From: J054 sp963850255
GTDB taxonomy: Bacteria; Pseudomonadota; Gammaproteobacteria; Steroidobacterales; GCA-2729495
Assembly (NCBI GenBank): GCA_963850255.1
Contig: CAWKLL010000024.1
Location: forward strand, 372,001-436,000
DNA: 64,000 nucleotides
Direction: 5' to 3'
The first letter of the stretch is position 1. Each line of letters starts with the position of its first letter. This document shows positions 28,813 through 36,152 of the stretch, one piece after another. A program made the translations under genes and the position numbers. The notes under the pieces are model-generated. The model made no database searches and was not told the DNA's origin. It saw only the letters and a list, made by a program, of their open reading frames with translations.

Positions 28813-28950
28813 AGGTTGGGCGCGGATTTTTATTATTTTTATTTTTTCGGGTTGAGCCGTTGTGTTGTTGTTTTTATTTGGCTCTTGGTCGTGTTGTGTC
28901 GTTGTTGTCGTCTTTGTTGAAGCGGAGACGAGAGGTAGTGTTGTGTGTCG
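28786..28950 (-). ncRNA. Candidate sigma-54-dependent A/CAA-rich small RNA (CrcZ-like class)
   Basis: Predicted RNA of about 165 nt between a sigma-54-like promoter (28961-28976) and the terminator at 28786-28812. It is unlike its GC-rich surroundings: repeated CAA/ACAAC words, an A-rich loop AAATAAAAACAACAACACAA held by a GAGCC/GGCTC stem (28854-28884), and an A/T tract at 28826-28847 made of AAN triplets. Such motifs bind the distal face of Hfq, and in Pseudomonas CrcZ/CrcY they titrate Hfq/Crc and are made from sigma-54 promoters. I claim class resemblance, not homology. The one open frame across it would read through the terminator stem into otsB out of frame, so a protein is unlikely. 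Alternative: the untranslated, attenuated leader of the trehalose operon. Confidence 0.6.
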
Positions 28951-28960
28951 ATGATCTATA

Positions 28961-28976
28961 TGCATGGGCCATGCCA
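28961..28976 (-). promoter_or_regulatory. Sigma-54 (-24/-12) promoter candidate
   Basis: Minus-strand TGGCATGGCCCATGCA compared with the consensus TGGCAC-G-N4-TTGCW: the essential GG and GC pairs are at exactly the required spacing, with mismatches only at C-to-T and T-to-A. Transcription would start near 28950. A purine/TATAGA stretch just downstream could act as a weak sigma-70 -10, but no matching -35 is seen. Confidence 0.6.
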
Positions 28977-29110
28977 GATCGCCGGATTGACTGCGGCCAT
29001 TGAACAAAACGCCTGGCTTCAGCTTGATTTCGTGATTTGCGTCACCAGTCTGATCGCCAGACCAGGGATGTCGCGCCAAGCTGTTGCGTCCAGATGATTG
29101 CCGTTTTGCC

Positions 29111-29221
29111 TGGTTGTAAACCATTGCGACAGCCCGACAGCTGCCTGGGGGTGCAGGCTTCACAGTTCTGGTCTGTAGCGCAGACATTTCAGCCGCTTAC
29201 GAGGCTGCCGGCGTTGTAAAC
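29111..29221. promoter_or_regulatory. Two copies of GTTGTAAAC, 100 bases apart: possible activator sites
   Basis: GTTGTAAAC occurs at 29113-29121 and again at 29213-29221, the start positions exactly 100 bases apart; the first lies in a perfect palindrome TGGTT-GTA-AACCA (29111-29123). They sit about 160 and 260 bases upstream of the predicted sigma-54 start, where enhancer-binding proteins commonly dock. Apart from these sites and the small RNA, I see nothing gene-like in 28951-29310. Confidence 0.4.
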
Positions 29222-29310
29222 AGATTCGACAAGCGTGAGTCGGTCGGCGCTACCGCATACCTGAGGCGCAGAAATGCTGGCGCATCCCCGCGGCTATTCG
29301 GCGCCCTTAT

Positions 29311-29526
29311 TCAGGCGTTCAGATCAGGTATCAGTTCGCTTTCCATGCGCGCGATCAGGTCTTTGAGCAGCAGCTTCTTTTTCTTAAGGCGGCGAACTCT
29401 CAGTTGATCAGCTTTGGGATTGCTATTGAGCTCACCGATGGCGACGTCCAGGTCGCGATGCTCAATGCGTAACTCCCTCAGCCGCGAACGACTACTGAAG
29501 ATGTTGGTTTCGACGTTATCGATCAT
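29311..29526 (-). CDS. DUF465 (YdcH-like) small protein
   Basis: A 71-residue protein with the DUF465 pattern: an acidic-basic helical hairpin, with LRELRIEHRDLDVAIGEL in the first helix and RRLKKKKLLLKDLIARMESE in the second. Proteins of this family are short, coiled and of unknown function. The frame is open from a TTG at 29544, but the ATG at 29526 fits the family length better. It ends about 360 bases before the predicted small RNA start on the same strand. Confidence 0.82.
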   Translation of the reverse strand: MIDNVETNIFSSRSRLRELRIEHRDLDVAIGELNSNPKADQLRVRRLKKKKLLLKDLIARMESELIPDLNA

Positions 29527-29710
29527 CGTCCAGATGTGACCCAAGGCAGACTGTGCAATACAGTTCTTGTTAGATTCTCGGCCCTATGGGGCCGGAATAT
29601 GGGCCGGGAAGCCGCCAGAAAAGACTGCCGGTTTGCCCGATCTTTACACCGTCGCAGAGGCCTGGACGGTGTGCCGTTATCTTAACAACTGCGCCGGCAC
29701 AGTTCAGCTT

Positions 29711-30523
29711 TCAGGCCTGCTCCGCGCAGCAGGCCAGCCAGTCGCGCTGCGGGTCGCCATAGACGAGGAAATACGGGTTCAGCACGGCTTCGCGCTGGTT
29801 GTAGCGAATCGGCGAGCCATTGAGATCGACCACCGCACCGCCGGCACATTCCACCACAGCCTGGGCTGCAGCCGTATCCCACTCCGAGGTCGGCCCCAGG
29901 CGCGGATAGACATCGGCCTCGCCGCTGGCCACCAGGCAAAGTTTGAGTGAACTGCCCATGGGTACCAGCTCGTGGGGCCCCAGCCGTTCCAGAAACAGCT
30001 CCAGAGAAGCGCCACGATGGGAGCGACTGCCCACCACACGTGCCGGTTCGAGCGCCGGCCGCTGCACCTTGATGGGCTGTGCCGGGCCATTGGCTTCTCG
30101 GCGCCAGGCGCCCGCGCCCTGGCAGGCGTAGTAGTCCGTGTTTCGAGCCGGTGCATGCACCGCGCCCAGGATCGCCACGTGGTCTCGCACCAGCGCAATA
30201 TTGACGGTGAATTCGCCGTTGCGCTTGATAAATTCCTTGGTGCCATCAAGGGGGTCTACCAGCCAGAATTCCCGCCATTGGCGTCGTTCGGCAAACGGGA
30301 TAGTGGCGGATTCCTCGGACCAGACCGGGATCTGCGGGGTCAGTGCTGACAGCTCTGCCAGGATCAGTTCATGGGCGGCTCGATCGGCAGCGGTGAGCGG
30401 CGAATGATCTGCCTTGGTCTCGACGGCAAAGTCATCGGATTCGTAGATTTTCATGATCGCCTGTCCGGCGGCACGCGCTATGCCTACCACGTCGTCGAGT
30501 AGTTGCTGGGCTTCGATTTGCAT
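29711..30523 (-). CDS. cysQ: 3'(2'),5'-bisphosphate nucleotidase
   Basis: Hydrolyses PAP (3'-phosphoadenosine 5'-phosphate) to AMP, clearing the by-product of sulfate assimilation. The 270-residue enzyme is a Li-sensitive, Mg-dependent phosphatase of the inositol monophosphatase fold: ADHSPLTAADRAAHE and WSEES supply metal ligands, WLVDPLDGTKEFIKRNGEF is the core motif, and WDTAAAQAVVECAGG closes the site. It is divergent from yrfG, an arrangement of cysQ and yrfG neighbours seen in other gammaproteobacteria, often with nudE between; nudE is absent here. Confidence 0.94.
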   Translation of the reverse strand: MQIEAQQLLDDVVGIARAAGQAIMKIYESDDFAVETKADHSPLTAADRAAHELILAELSALTPQIPVWSEESATIPFAERRQWREFWLVDPLDGTKEFIKRNGEFTVNIALVRDHVAILGAVHAPARNTDYYACQGAGAWRREANGPAQPIKVQRPALEPARVVGSRSHRGASLELFLERLGPHELVPMGSSLKLCLVASGEADVYPRLGPTSEWDTAAAQAVVECAGGAVVDLNGSPIRYNQREAVLNPYFLVYGDPQRDWLACCAEQA

Positions 30524-30615
30524 GGGCTGGACCTCGCGGGCGCATTTTGCCTGTGGCGGCGGGTGGCGCAGTATAGGCGAAGGAATTCAGCGCGCCCACG
30601 GAAGCCCGTCGCAAA

Positions 30616-31278
30616 ATGCTCGCATGGCATGAACTCGATACTGTCCTGCTGGACATGGATGGCACGATCCTTGATCTGGCCTTTGATAATTATTTCTGGC
30701 GTGAGCTGGTGCCGCGCTGTATGGCCCGCGCGCGGGCTCAACCCTTTGCTCAAGCGCACGGCGAACTGACCGCGTTGTATGCGGCAAAAGCCGGCAGCCT
30801 GGACTGGTACTGCCTGGACTATTGGACCGCGGCCCTGGATCTGGACTTGCGTGCCTTGAAGGCGGCCAGCAGTCATCGCATTCGCTTTCTACCCGGCGCC
30901 CGTGATTTTTTGCAGCAGCTGGCCGGCAGCGGACGCCGCGTAGTCCTGGTGACCAATGCGCACGGCGCGACTTTGGACATAAAACGCGCCGTAGCAGGCC
31001 TGGACCGCTATTTCGACGGCTTCGTGAGTTCGCATCAATTTGGTCACGCCAAGGAGCAGGCGGCTTTCTGGCCGTCGCTGCAGGCGCATCTCGACTTCGA
31101 TCCGCAAAGCACCGTCTTTGTGGATGACAGCGAACCGGTGCTGACGGCAGCTCGGGGCTTTGGCCTGGCTGCTGTGGTTGCGGTGCGTAGACCCGATACG
31201 ACGGTCGCGGGCCGGCCGCCTGGCAGGATGCTGAGTGTGGACGCCCTCGATGAGCTGGCGCCCGCTAAACCCCGCTAG
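30616..31278 (+). CDS. yrfG: HAD hydrolase, GMP/IMP nucleotidase
   Basis: A 220-residue HAD-superfamily phosphatase. The DxD catalytic motif is in LLDMDGTILDL near residue 13; VLVTNAHG is motif II and FVDDSEPVLTAA holds the acidic motif IV. The DNYFW segment and the overall length match YrfG, which dephosphorylates GMP and IMP. Its stop shares CTAG with the convergent rhlB stop (31275-31278). Confidence 0.86.
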   Translation: MLAWHELDTVLLDMDGTILDLAFDNYFWRELVPRCMARARAQPFAQAHGELTALYAAKAGSLDWYCLDYWTAALDLDLRALKAASSHRIRFLPGARDFLQQLAGSGRRVVLVTNAHGATLDIKRAVAGLDRYFDGFVSSHQFGHAKEQAAFWPSLQAHLDFDPQSTVFVDDSEPVLTAARGFGLAAVVAVRRPDTTVAGRPPGRMLSVDALDELAPAKPR

Positions 31279-32609
31279 TCTGAAGCCGGCTTGGGGCCAG
31301 GACTGCGTCGCCGGCGCCGGCGTGGATTGCCGTCACTGGATGATTTGCCCGACCCGGAAGATGATCCGCCGCCGCGCGACGGTCGCCCGCGTGAACCACC
31401 CGGGCCGGATGTTCGTCTTGGCGCTGGCGCGGGCCGCTTCAGTTTCGGCAGCTCCTGGGGATCGTAGCTGCCGGTGGGAATACGGTGGCCAAGGTAGTCC
31501 TCGATTTCCGGCAGGGTGAACGCAAAGGTTTCGCAGGCGAAGCTGACGGAGTCGCCGGTGGCTCCGGCACGCGCCGTGCGGCCAATGCGATGCACATAAT
31601 CTTCCACATCCTGGGGCAGGTCGTAGTTCACCACATGACTGACGCCGGGCACATGCAGGCCGCGCGAAGCCACATCGGTGGCGACCAGCACCGGCAGTTC
31701 CCCGGAGACAAAATCACGCAGCATGCGCATGCGCTTGCGCTGCGGTACGTCGCCGGAAATCGCTTCGGCCGACATGTCATTGGCCTGCAATAGTCGCGCC
31801 ACGTAATCCGCCTGGCGTTTGGTATTGACGAAAACCATCGTGCGCGTGGCGTCCATGCTTTTTAGCAGATGCACCAGCAACCCTGGTTTGTCCGGGTTGG
31901 CGGGAAAAAATACCTTTTGGGTAACCTTGTCTACGGTGAGCTTATCTGGCTCAATCTGCACCAGTTCCGGCTCATTCATGTGCTCATAAGCCAGCTCCAG
32001 CACGCGCTGGCTGAGCGTTGCAGAAAATAGCAGGTTAAGCCGCTCCGACGGCGGTGGCAGGCGCCGCATGACGAAGCGTATGTCTTTGATAAAGCCCAGG
32101 TCGAACATCCGATCGGCTTCGTCCAGCACCACCACCTGAATATGGTTCAGGTTGTATACGCCCTGCTTGAAGTAGTCGATCAGTCGTCCCGGCGTGCCAA
32201 TCAGGACGTCTATGCCAGCGCCCAGGTTGTCACGCTGTTTTTCATAGTCCGCGCCGCCGAATACCACCATCATGCGCAGACCGGTGGCGCCGCCAAGGAT
32301 TTTTGCGTCTTCATGAATCTGCACGGCCAATTCGCGGGTCGGGGCAATAATGATCGCCCTGGGGCTGCTGATGCCCTCACTCGCGGTGACCGGCTCGGTA
32401 AGCAGTCGATTAAAGGTGGCGAGCAGAAATGCCGCGGTCTTGCCAGTGCCAGTCTGGGCCTGACCGGCCACATCTTTGCCCTGCAGCGCCAGCGGCAGCG
32501 TGCCGGCCTGAATCGGGGTGCATTTCGTGAAGCCTGCGGTCTGAACGCCGGCCATTAATGCCTCCGGCATTTCTAGCTCGCTGAACAGAACATCGGTTTC
32601 TTCGGCCAT
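31275..32609 (-). CDS. rhlB: DEAD-box RNA helicase RhlB
   Basis: ATP-dependent RNA unwinding, as part of RNA turnover with RNase E. The 444-residue protein has the Q motif (FTKCTPIQ), Walker A GQAQTGTGKTAAF, DEAD motif VLDEADRMFDLGF, SAT, and HRIGRTARAG, then a basic Arg/Gly/Ser tail of about 65 residues typical of RhlB. The ATG at 32609 is preceded by AAGGA with suitable spacing; the open frame further upstream is rejected. Its place, divergent from trxA-rho, is the same as in E. coli and supports the name over other DEAD helicases. Confidence 0.92.
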   Translation of the reverse strand: MAEETDVLFSELEMPEALMAGVQTAGFTKCTPIQAGTLPLALQGKDVAGQAQTGTGKTAAFLLATFNRLLTEPVTASEGISSPRAIIIAPTRELAVQIHEDAKILGGATGLRMMVVFGGADYEKQRDNLGAGIDVLIGTPGRLIDYFKQGVYNLNHIQVVVLDEADRMFDLGFIKDIRFVMRRLPPPSERLNLLFSATLSQRVLELAYEHMNEPELVQIEPDKLTVDKVTQKVFFPANPDKPGLLVHLLKSMDATRTMVFVNTKRQADYVARLLQANDMSAEAISGDVPQRKRMRMLRDFVSGELPVLVATDVASRGLHVPGVSHVVNYDLPQDVEDYVHRIGRTARAGATGDSVSFACETFAFTLPEIEDYLGHRIPTGSYDPQELPKLKRPAPAPRRTSGPGGSRGRPSRGGGSSSGSGKSSSDGNPRRRRRRSPGPKPASD

Positions 32610-32764
32610 ATCAGGCGGGATCCTTGCGCTAATGCGAACCGGGTGGTGGCTCGCTATGGGGCTGAGATTGTATGCCAATCGCGTTGCGGGGACGCGGAAG
32701 ACTTCAGCGGTACAGCTGTTTCCGGGTGCCTTGAGCAACTCCCGTCAGGCCGGGTACTTGCAAA

Positions 32765-32792
32765 TTGCCTCGCGAAGGGTTCAAATTATAAC
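32765..32792 (+). promoter_or_regulatory. Candidate promoter and long leader for trxA-rho
   Basis: TTGCCT (32765-32770) and TATAAC (32787-32792) are separated by 16 bases and would start transcription near 32799, leaving a leader of about 208 bases before trxA. The leader contains a small hairpin TCGAAG-TTTT-CTTCGA (32852-32867). Nothing else gene-like is seen in 32610-33006. Rho is commonly autoregulated through its leader, so this stretch is where such control would act; that is inference. Confidence 0.4.
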
Positions 32793-33006
32793 TATTCGCA
32801 GAGGGCATGACCTGCCCCGCCATAACACACCCGCTCGCTGACAGTAGTTTTTCGAAGTTTTCTTCGAGCAGGCTTCCAAGCCAGTCCTATCCGGTTGTCG
32901 TTGTCTGGGGAGACACCCTCAACCGAGATCTATCCGGCCGTGTCCGGAAAGCCTGTCGGCGCCGCGAAACATTTCTTTTAATTCGTAAACCGTTACGAGA
33001 GTACCG

Positions 33007-33327
33007 ATGAGCATAGTTCACGTTAATAACGACAATTTTGATAGCGACGTACTCCAGTCCGGCACCCCGGTACTGGTGGATTTCTGGGCCGAATGGTGTG
33101 GACCCTGCAAGATGATCGCGCCGATCCTTGAACAGGTTGCCGATGAATACGCCGACCGTCTGCAGATAGCCAAGCTGGACGTCGAGGAGAGTCAGGCCAT
33201 TGCCATGAAATATGGCGTGCGAAGTATTCCCACACTGATGATTTTCAAGGACGGGGTTGTCCAGGCGCAGCACGTCGGGATGCTGTCCAAGGATCAACTC
33301 AGCCAGTTAGTGGATGCACAGCTGTGA
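33007..33327 (+). CDS. trxA: Thioredoxin 1
   Basis: Small cytoplasmic dithiol reductase of 106 residues with the active site WCGPCKM, the cis-proline segment SIPTLMIF and the usual VLVDFWAEW strand. It reduces disulfides in target proteins and also supplies electrons to DsbD, which is encoded at 44264-46444. Its stop overlaps the GTG start of rho (GTGA), so the two are co-translated. The pair trxA-rho is conserved in gammaproteobacteria. Confidence 0.97.
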   Translation: MSIVHVNNDNFDSDVLQSGTPVLVDFWAEWCGPCKMIAPILEQVADEYADRLQIAKLDVEESQAIAMKYGVRSIPTLMIFKDGVVQAQHVGMLSKDQLSQLVDAQL

Positions 33328-34763
33328 GAGGTTATCTGGGCAACTCGGCGCGCGGTCGCGCCAATAAATCCGGTCCCCGCGGCAAGGGTGATCAGGGCGG
33401 CAACAAGAAGAACACCAGGCGTCGTCGTCATGATCGCGATGAGAATGTCACCTTCTCCGAGGACGAGGTTATTCGTCGCCCGGAACTCGAGGCGACCGAG
33501 AACCTGCTGAACCTGACAGAAATCAAAACTCAGCCGGCTTCTGAAATTGTCGAACTGGCCCAGTCTCTCGGACTGGAAAACATGGCCCGCTCGCGCAAAC
33601 AGGACATCATTTTTGAAGTTCTCAAGGCGCATTCGGGTAATGGCCATGACATTTACGGTGACGGCGTACTGGAAATTTTGCAGGATGGCTTTGGCTTTCT
33701 GCGTTCTTCCGATGGTTCGTACCTGGCAGGGCCTGATGATATTTATGTCTCGCCCAGCCAGATCCGCCGCTTCAATCTGCGCACCGGCGACACCGTCTCC
33801 GGGCTGATCCGGCCGCCCAAAGAAGGCGAGCGCTATTTCGCCCTGCTGAAGGTTTGCGAAATTAACCTGGATGCGCCGGAAAATGCCCGCAACAAGGTCC
33901 TGTTCGAGAATCTCACGCCGTTGTTCCCCAAGGAGCGCCTCAAGCTTGAACAGGGCAATGGCAGTACCGAAGATCTGACAGCGCGCATCATCGATTTGTG
34001 CGCGCCCATCGGTAAAGGCCAGCGTGGCCTGATTGTCTCGCCGCCCAAGGCCGGCAAGACCATGCTGCTGCAGAATATTGCCCTGTCGATCATGGCCAAC
34101 CACCCGGAAACCGTGCTCATCGTGCTGTTGATCGATGAGCGCCCGGAGGAAGTCACGGAAATGGCCCGCACGGTGCGCGGCGAAGTGGTTTCCAGCACCT
34201 TTGATGAGCCCGCCAGCCGGCATGTGCAGGTCGCTGAAATGGTCATCGAGAAGGCCAAGCGCCTGGCCGAGCACAAGCGTGACGTGGTGATCCTGCTGGA
34301 CTCCATCACGCGTCTGGCACGCGCCTACAACACCGTGGTGCCGTCGTCTGGCAAGGTGCTGACCGGTGGCGTTGACGCTAACGCGCTGCATCGACCGAAA
34401 CGGTTTTTTGGCGCTGCGCGTAATATCGAAGAGGGCGGCAGCCTGACTATCCTGGCTACCGCGCTGGTCGATACCGGCTCCAAGATGGACGAGGTCATCT
34501 ACGAAGAGTTCAAGGGCACCGGCAATATGGAGATCCACCTGGATCGCCGCATCGCCGAGAAGCGCGTCTATCCGGCGATTAACATCAATCGTTCGGGTAC
34601 CCGCCGCGAGGACCTGCTGACGGCCGAGGACGAGCTGCAGAAGATGTGGGTCCTGCGCAAGGTGCTGCACCCGATGGACGAGCTGGCGGCGGTGGAGTTC
34701 CTGATTGGCAAGATGCAGGACACCAAGACCAACGCCTTGTTCTTTGAGTCGATGAAGCGCTAA
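33324..34763 (+). CDS. rho: Transcription termination factor Rho with a basic N-terminal extension
   Basis: Hexameric RNA helicase that ends transcription. From LNLTEIK onward it follows E. coli Rho closely: GDGVLEILQDGFGFLR (RNA-binding cold-shock fold), Walker A PPKAGKTMLLQN, VLLIDERPEEVTEM, the Q-loop region and VLTGGVDANALHRPKRFFGAARN. The protein is 479 residues against about 419, because of roughly 60 extra N-terminal residues rich in Arg, Lys, Gly and Asn. No ATG, GTG or TTG lies in frame between the GTG at 33324 and a point well inside the conserved domain, so the extension must be translated. The start overlaps the trxA stop. Confidence 0.96.
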   Translation: MRGYLGNSARGRANKSGPRGKGDQGGNKKNTRRRRHDRDENVTFSEDEVIRRPELEATENLLNLTEIKTQPASEIVELAQSLGLENMARSRKQDIIFEVLKAHSGNGHDIYGDGVLEILQDGFGFLRSSDGSYLAGPDDIYVSPSQIRRFNLRTGDTVSGLIRPPKEGERYFALLKVCEINLDAPENARNKVLFENLTPLFPKERLKLEQGNGSTEDLTARIIDLCAPIGKGQRGLIVSPPKAGKTMLLQNIALSIMANHPETVLIVLLIDERPEEVTEMARTVRGEVVSSTFDEPASRHVQVAEMVIEKAKRLAEHKRDVVILLDSITRLARAYNTVVPSSGKVLTGGVDANALHRPKRFFGAARNIEEGGSLTILATALVDTGSKMDEVIYEEFKGTGNMEIHLDRRIAEKRVYPAININRSGTRREDLLTAEDELQKMWVLRKVLHPMDELAAVEFLIGKMQDTKTNALFFESMKR

Positions 34764-34850
34764 AGGTCTGGTCAGGTCGTCCTGCCCATCAGGATGTCCG
34801 CGCGCCGCTTGGATTGGCGCGCCAAAAAGCCAAGCAGGCCGTCCGGCGCT

Positions 34851-36140
34851 CTAGCGATTGCGCTCGCGGGCTACGGCCCGATAGCCGATATCCGTGCGGT
34901 AGTAGGCGCCGGGCCAATGAATCCGGCTGACCAGGCCATAGGCTTCGGCCTGAGCGGCAGCGGTAGTTTCCCCCAGCGCCACAGCGCAGAGAACGCGGCC
35001 GCCACTGGTTAGCACTTTGCCGTCTTCCAGCCGTGTGCCGGCGTGAAAAACTTTTAAGTGCTCCGGCGCATCGCTGCCCAGCCCTTCGATCAGATCTCCG
35101 CGGCGATATTTTTCCGGGTAGCCGCCGGCTGCCATCACTACGCCCACCGCAACTCGCGAATCCCATTCGACCGTAGTCTGGTCCAGTTCTCCGGCCAGCG
35201 CGGCTTCAAGCAGATCCAGTAAATCCGTGCGCAACCGAAACAGGATCGGCTGCGTTTCGGGGTCGCCGAAACGGCAATTAAATTCCAGCACACGGGGTTG
35301 GCCGTCTGTGCCGATCATCAGTCCGGCATACAGAAAGCCCGTGTAAGGCGTGCCGTCTGCGGCCATGCCGGCGACGGCAGGGGCCATCACCTCGCGCATG
35401 ATGCGCGCCTGCATCCTGGCGTCAACGACAGGCGCCGGTGAATACGCGCCCATACCGCCGGTGTTGGGTCCCAGGTCGCCGTTGTCGCGGGCTTTGTGGT
35501 CCTGGGAGGTGGCCAGCGGCAGAATGTGCTGGCCGTCGACCATGGCAATAAAACTGGCTTCCTCGCCGACCAGAAAGTCTTCGATGACCACGCGTCCACC
35601 GGCGCTGCCGAAGGCGCCCTCATCGAGCATGCTGCGCACAGCGGCTTCTGCCTCGTCGACGGTCTGGGCGACGATGACGCCCTTGCCGGCGGCCAGACCG
35701 TCGGCCTTGATGACAATGGGTGCGCCACGCTGCTGCAGGTACTTCAGTGCCGGTGCGCTGGCGGAGAAAGTCTGCGATGCGGCGGTCGGGATCTGGTGGC
35801 GGGCGAAAAAATCCTTGCTGAAGGCCTTGGAGCCTTCCAGCTGCGCGGCCGCCGCTACGGGACCGAAGCAAGGCAGACCGGCGGACGAAAAAAGATCGAC
35901 CACACCGGCTACCAGGGCGGCCTCGGGACCGACGACGGTCAGCGCCACGCCCTCATCCTGGGCCACTTGCAGCAAGCCTTCGATGTCGTCCGCAGCCACA
36001 GCAACGTTGCGCACGCCGTTTTCGCCGGCGGTGCCTGCATTACCCGGGGCTACCAGTACCTCGGATACGCGCGGCGAGGCAGCCAGTTTCCAGGCCAGGG
36101 CATGTTCGCGACCACCGCCGCCAATCACCATCACTTTCAT
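34851..36140 (-). CDS. purD: Phosphoribosylamine-glycine ligase (GAR synthetase)
   Basis: Second step of purine synthesis: ATP-dependent joining of phosphoribosylamine and glycine. The 429-residue ATP-grasp enzyme shows MVIGGGGREHALAWKLA at the start, GPEAALVAGVVDLF, KADGLAAGKGVIVA, the GGMGAYSPAP loop and EFNCRFGDPETQ. It lies 12 bases after purH and ends the long minus-strand run; rho converges on it from the other side with 87 bases between. A hairpin in that gap (34800-34822) lacks a T run on either strand. Confidence 0.96.
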   Translation of the reverse strand: MKVMVIGGGGREHALAWKLAASPRVSEVLVAPGNAGTAGENGVRNVAVAADDIEGLLQVAQDEGVALTVVGPEAALVAGVVDLFSSAGLPCFGPVAAAAQLEGSKAFSKDFFARHQIPTAASQTFSASAPALKYLQQRGAPIVIKADGLAAGKGVIVAQTVDEAEAAVRSMLDEGAFGSAGGRVVIEDFLVGEEASFIAMVDGQHILPLATSQDHKARDNGDLGPNTGGMGAYSPAPVVDARMQARIMREVMAPAVAGMAADGTPYTGFLYAGLMIGTDGQPRVLEFNCRFGDPETQPILFRLRTDLLDLLEAALAGELDQTTVEWDSRVAVGVVMAAGGYPEKYRRGDLIEGLGSDAPEHLKVFHAGTRLEDGKVLTSGGRVLCAVALGETTAAAQAEAYGLVSRIHWPGAYYRTDIGYRAVARERNR

Positions 36141-36152
36141 CAGCTGGTCTCG

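Noticed and set aside
28582..29187. Open frame on the minus strand across the A-rich region (about 200 codons)
   Set aside because: It is a Thr/Asn/Lys low-complexity translation of the CAA repeats, passes through the terminator stem and continues inside otsB in a wrong frame. A non-coding RNA explains the region better.
29646..29672. Hairpin ACACCGTC/GACGGTGT between DUF465 and cysQ as a terminator
   Set aside because: Stem of 8 pairs is real but has an 11-base loop and no T run on either side; left unassigned.
33294..34670. Long open frame on the minus strand opposite rho (about 458 codons)
   Set aside because: It mirrors the highly conserved rho gene; GC-rich codon use keeps the antisense frame open. 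Composition is His/Gln/Leu-rich and matches no family.
34800..34822. Hairpin between rho and purD as a terminator
   Set aside because: A 7-bp GC-only stem is present but no T run follows on either strand, so it is not a convincing intrinsic terminator.
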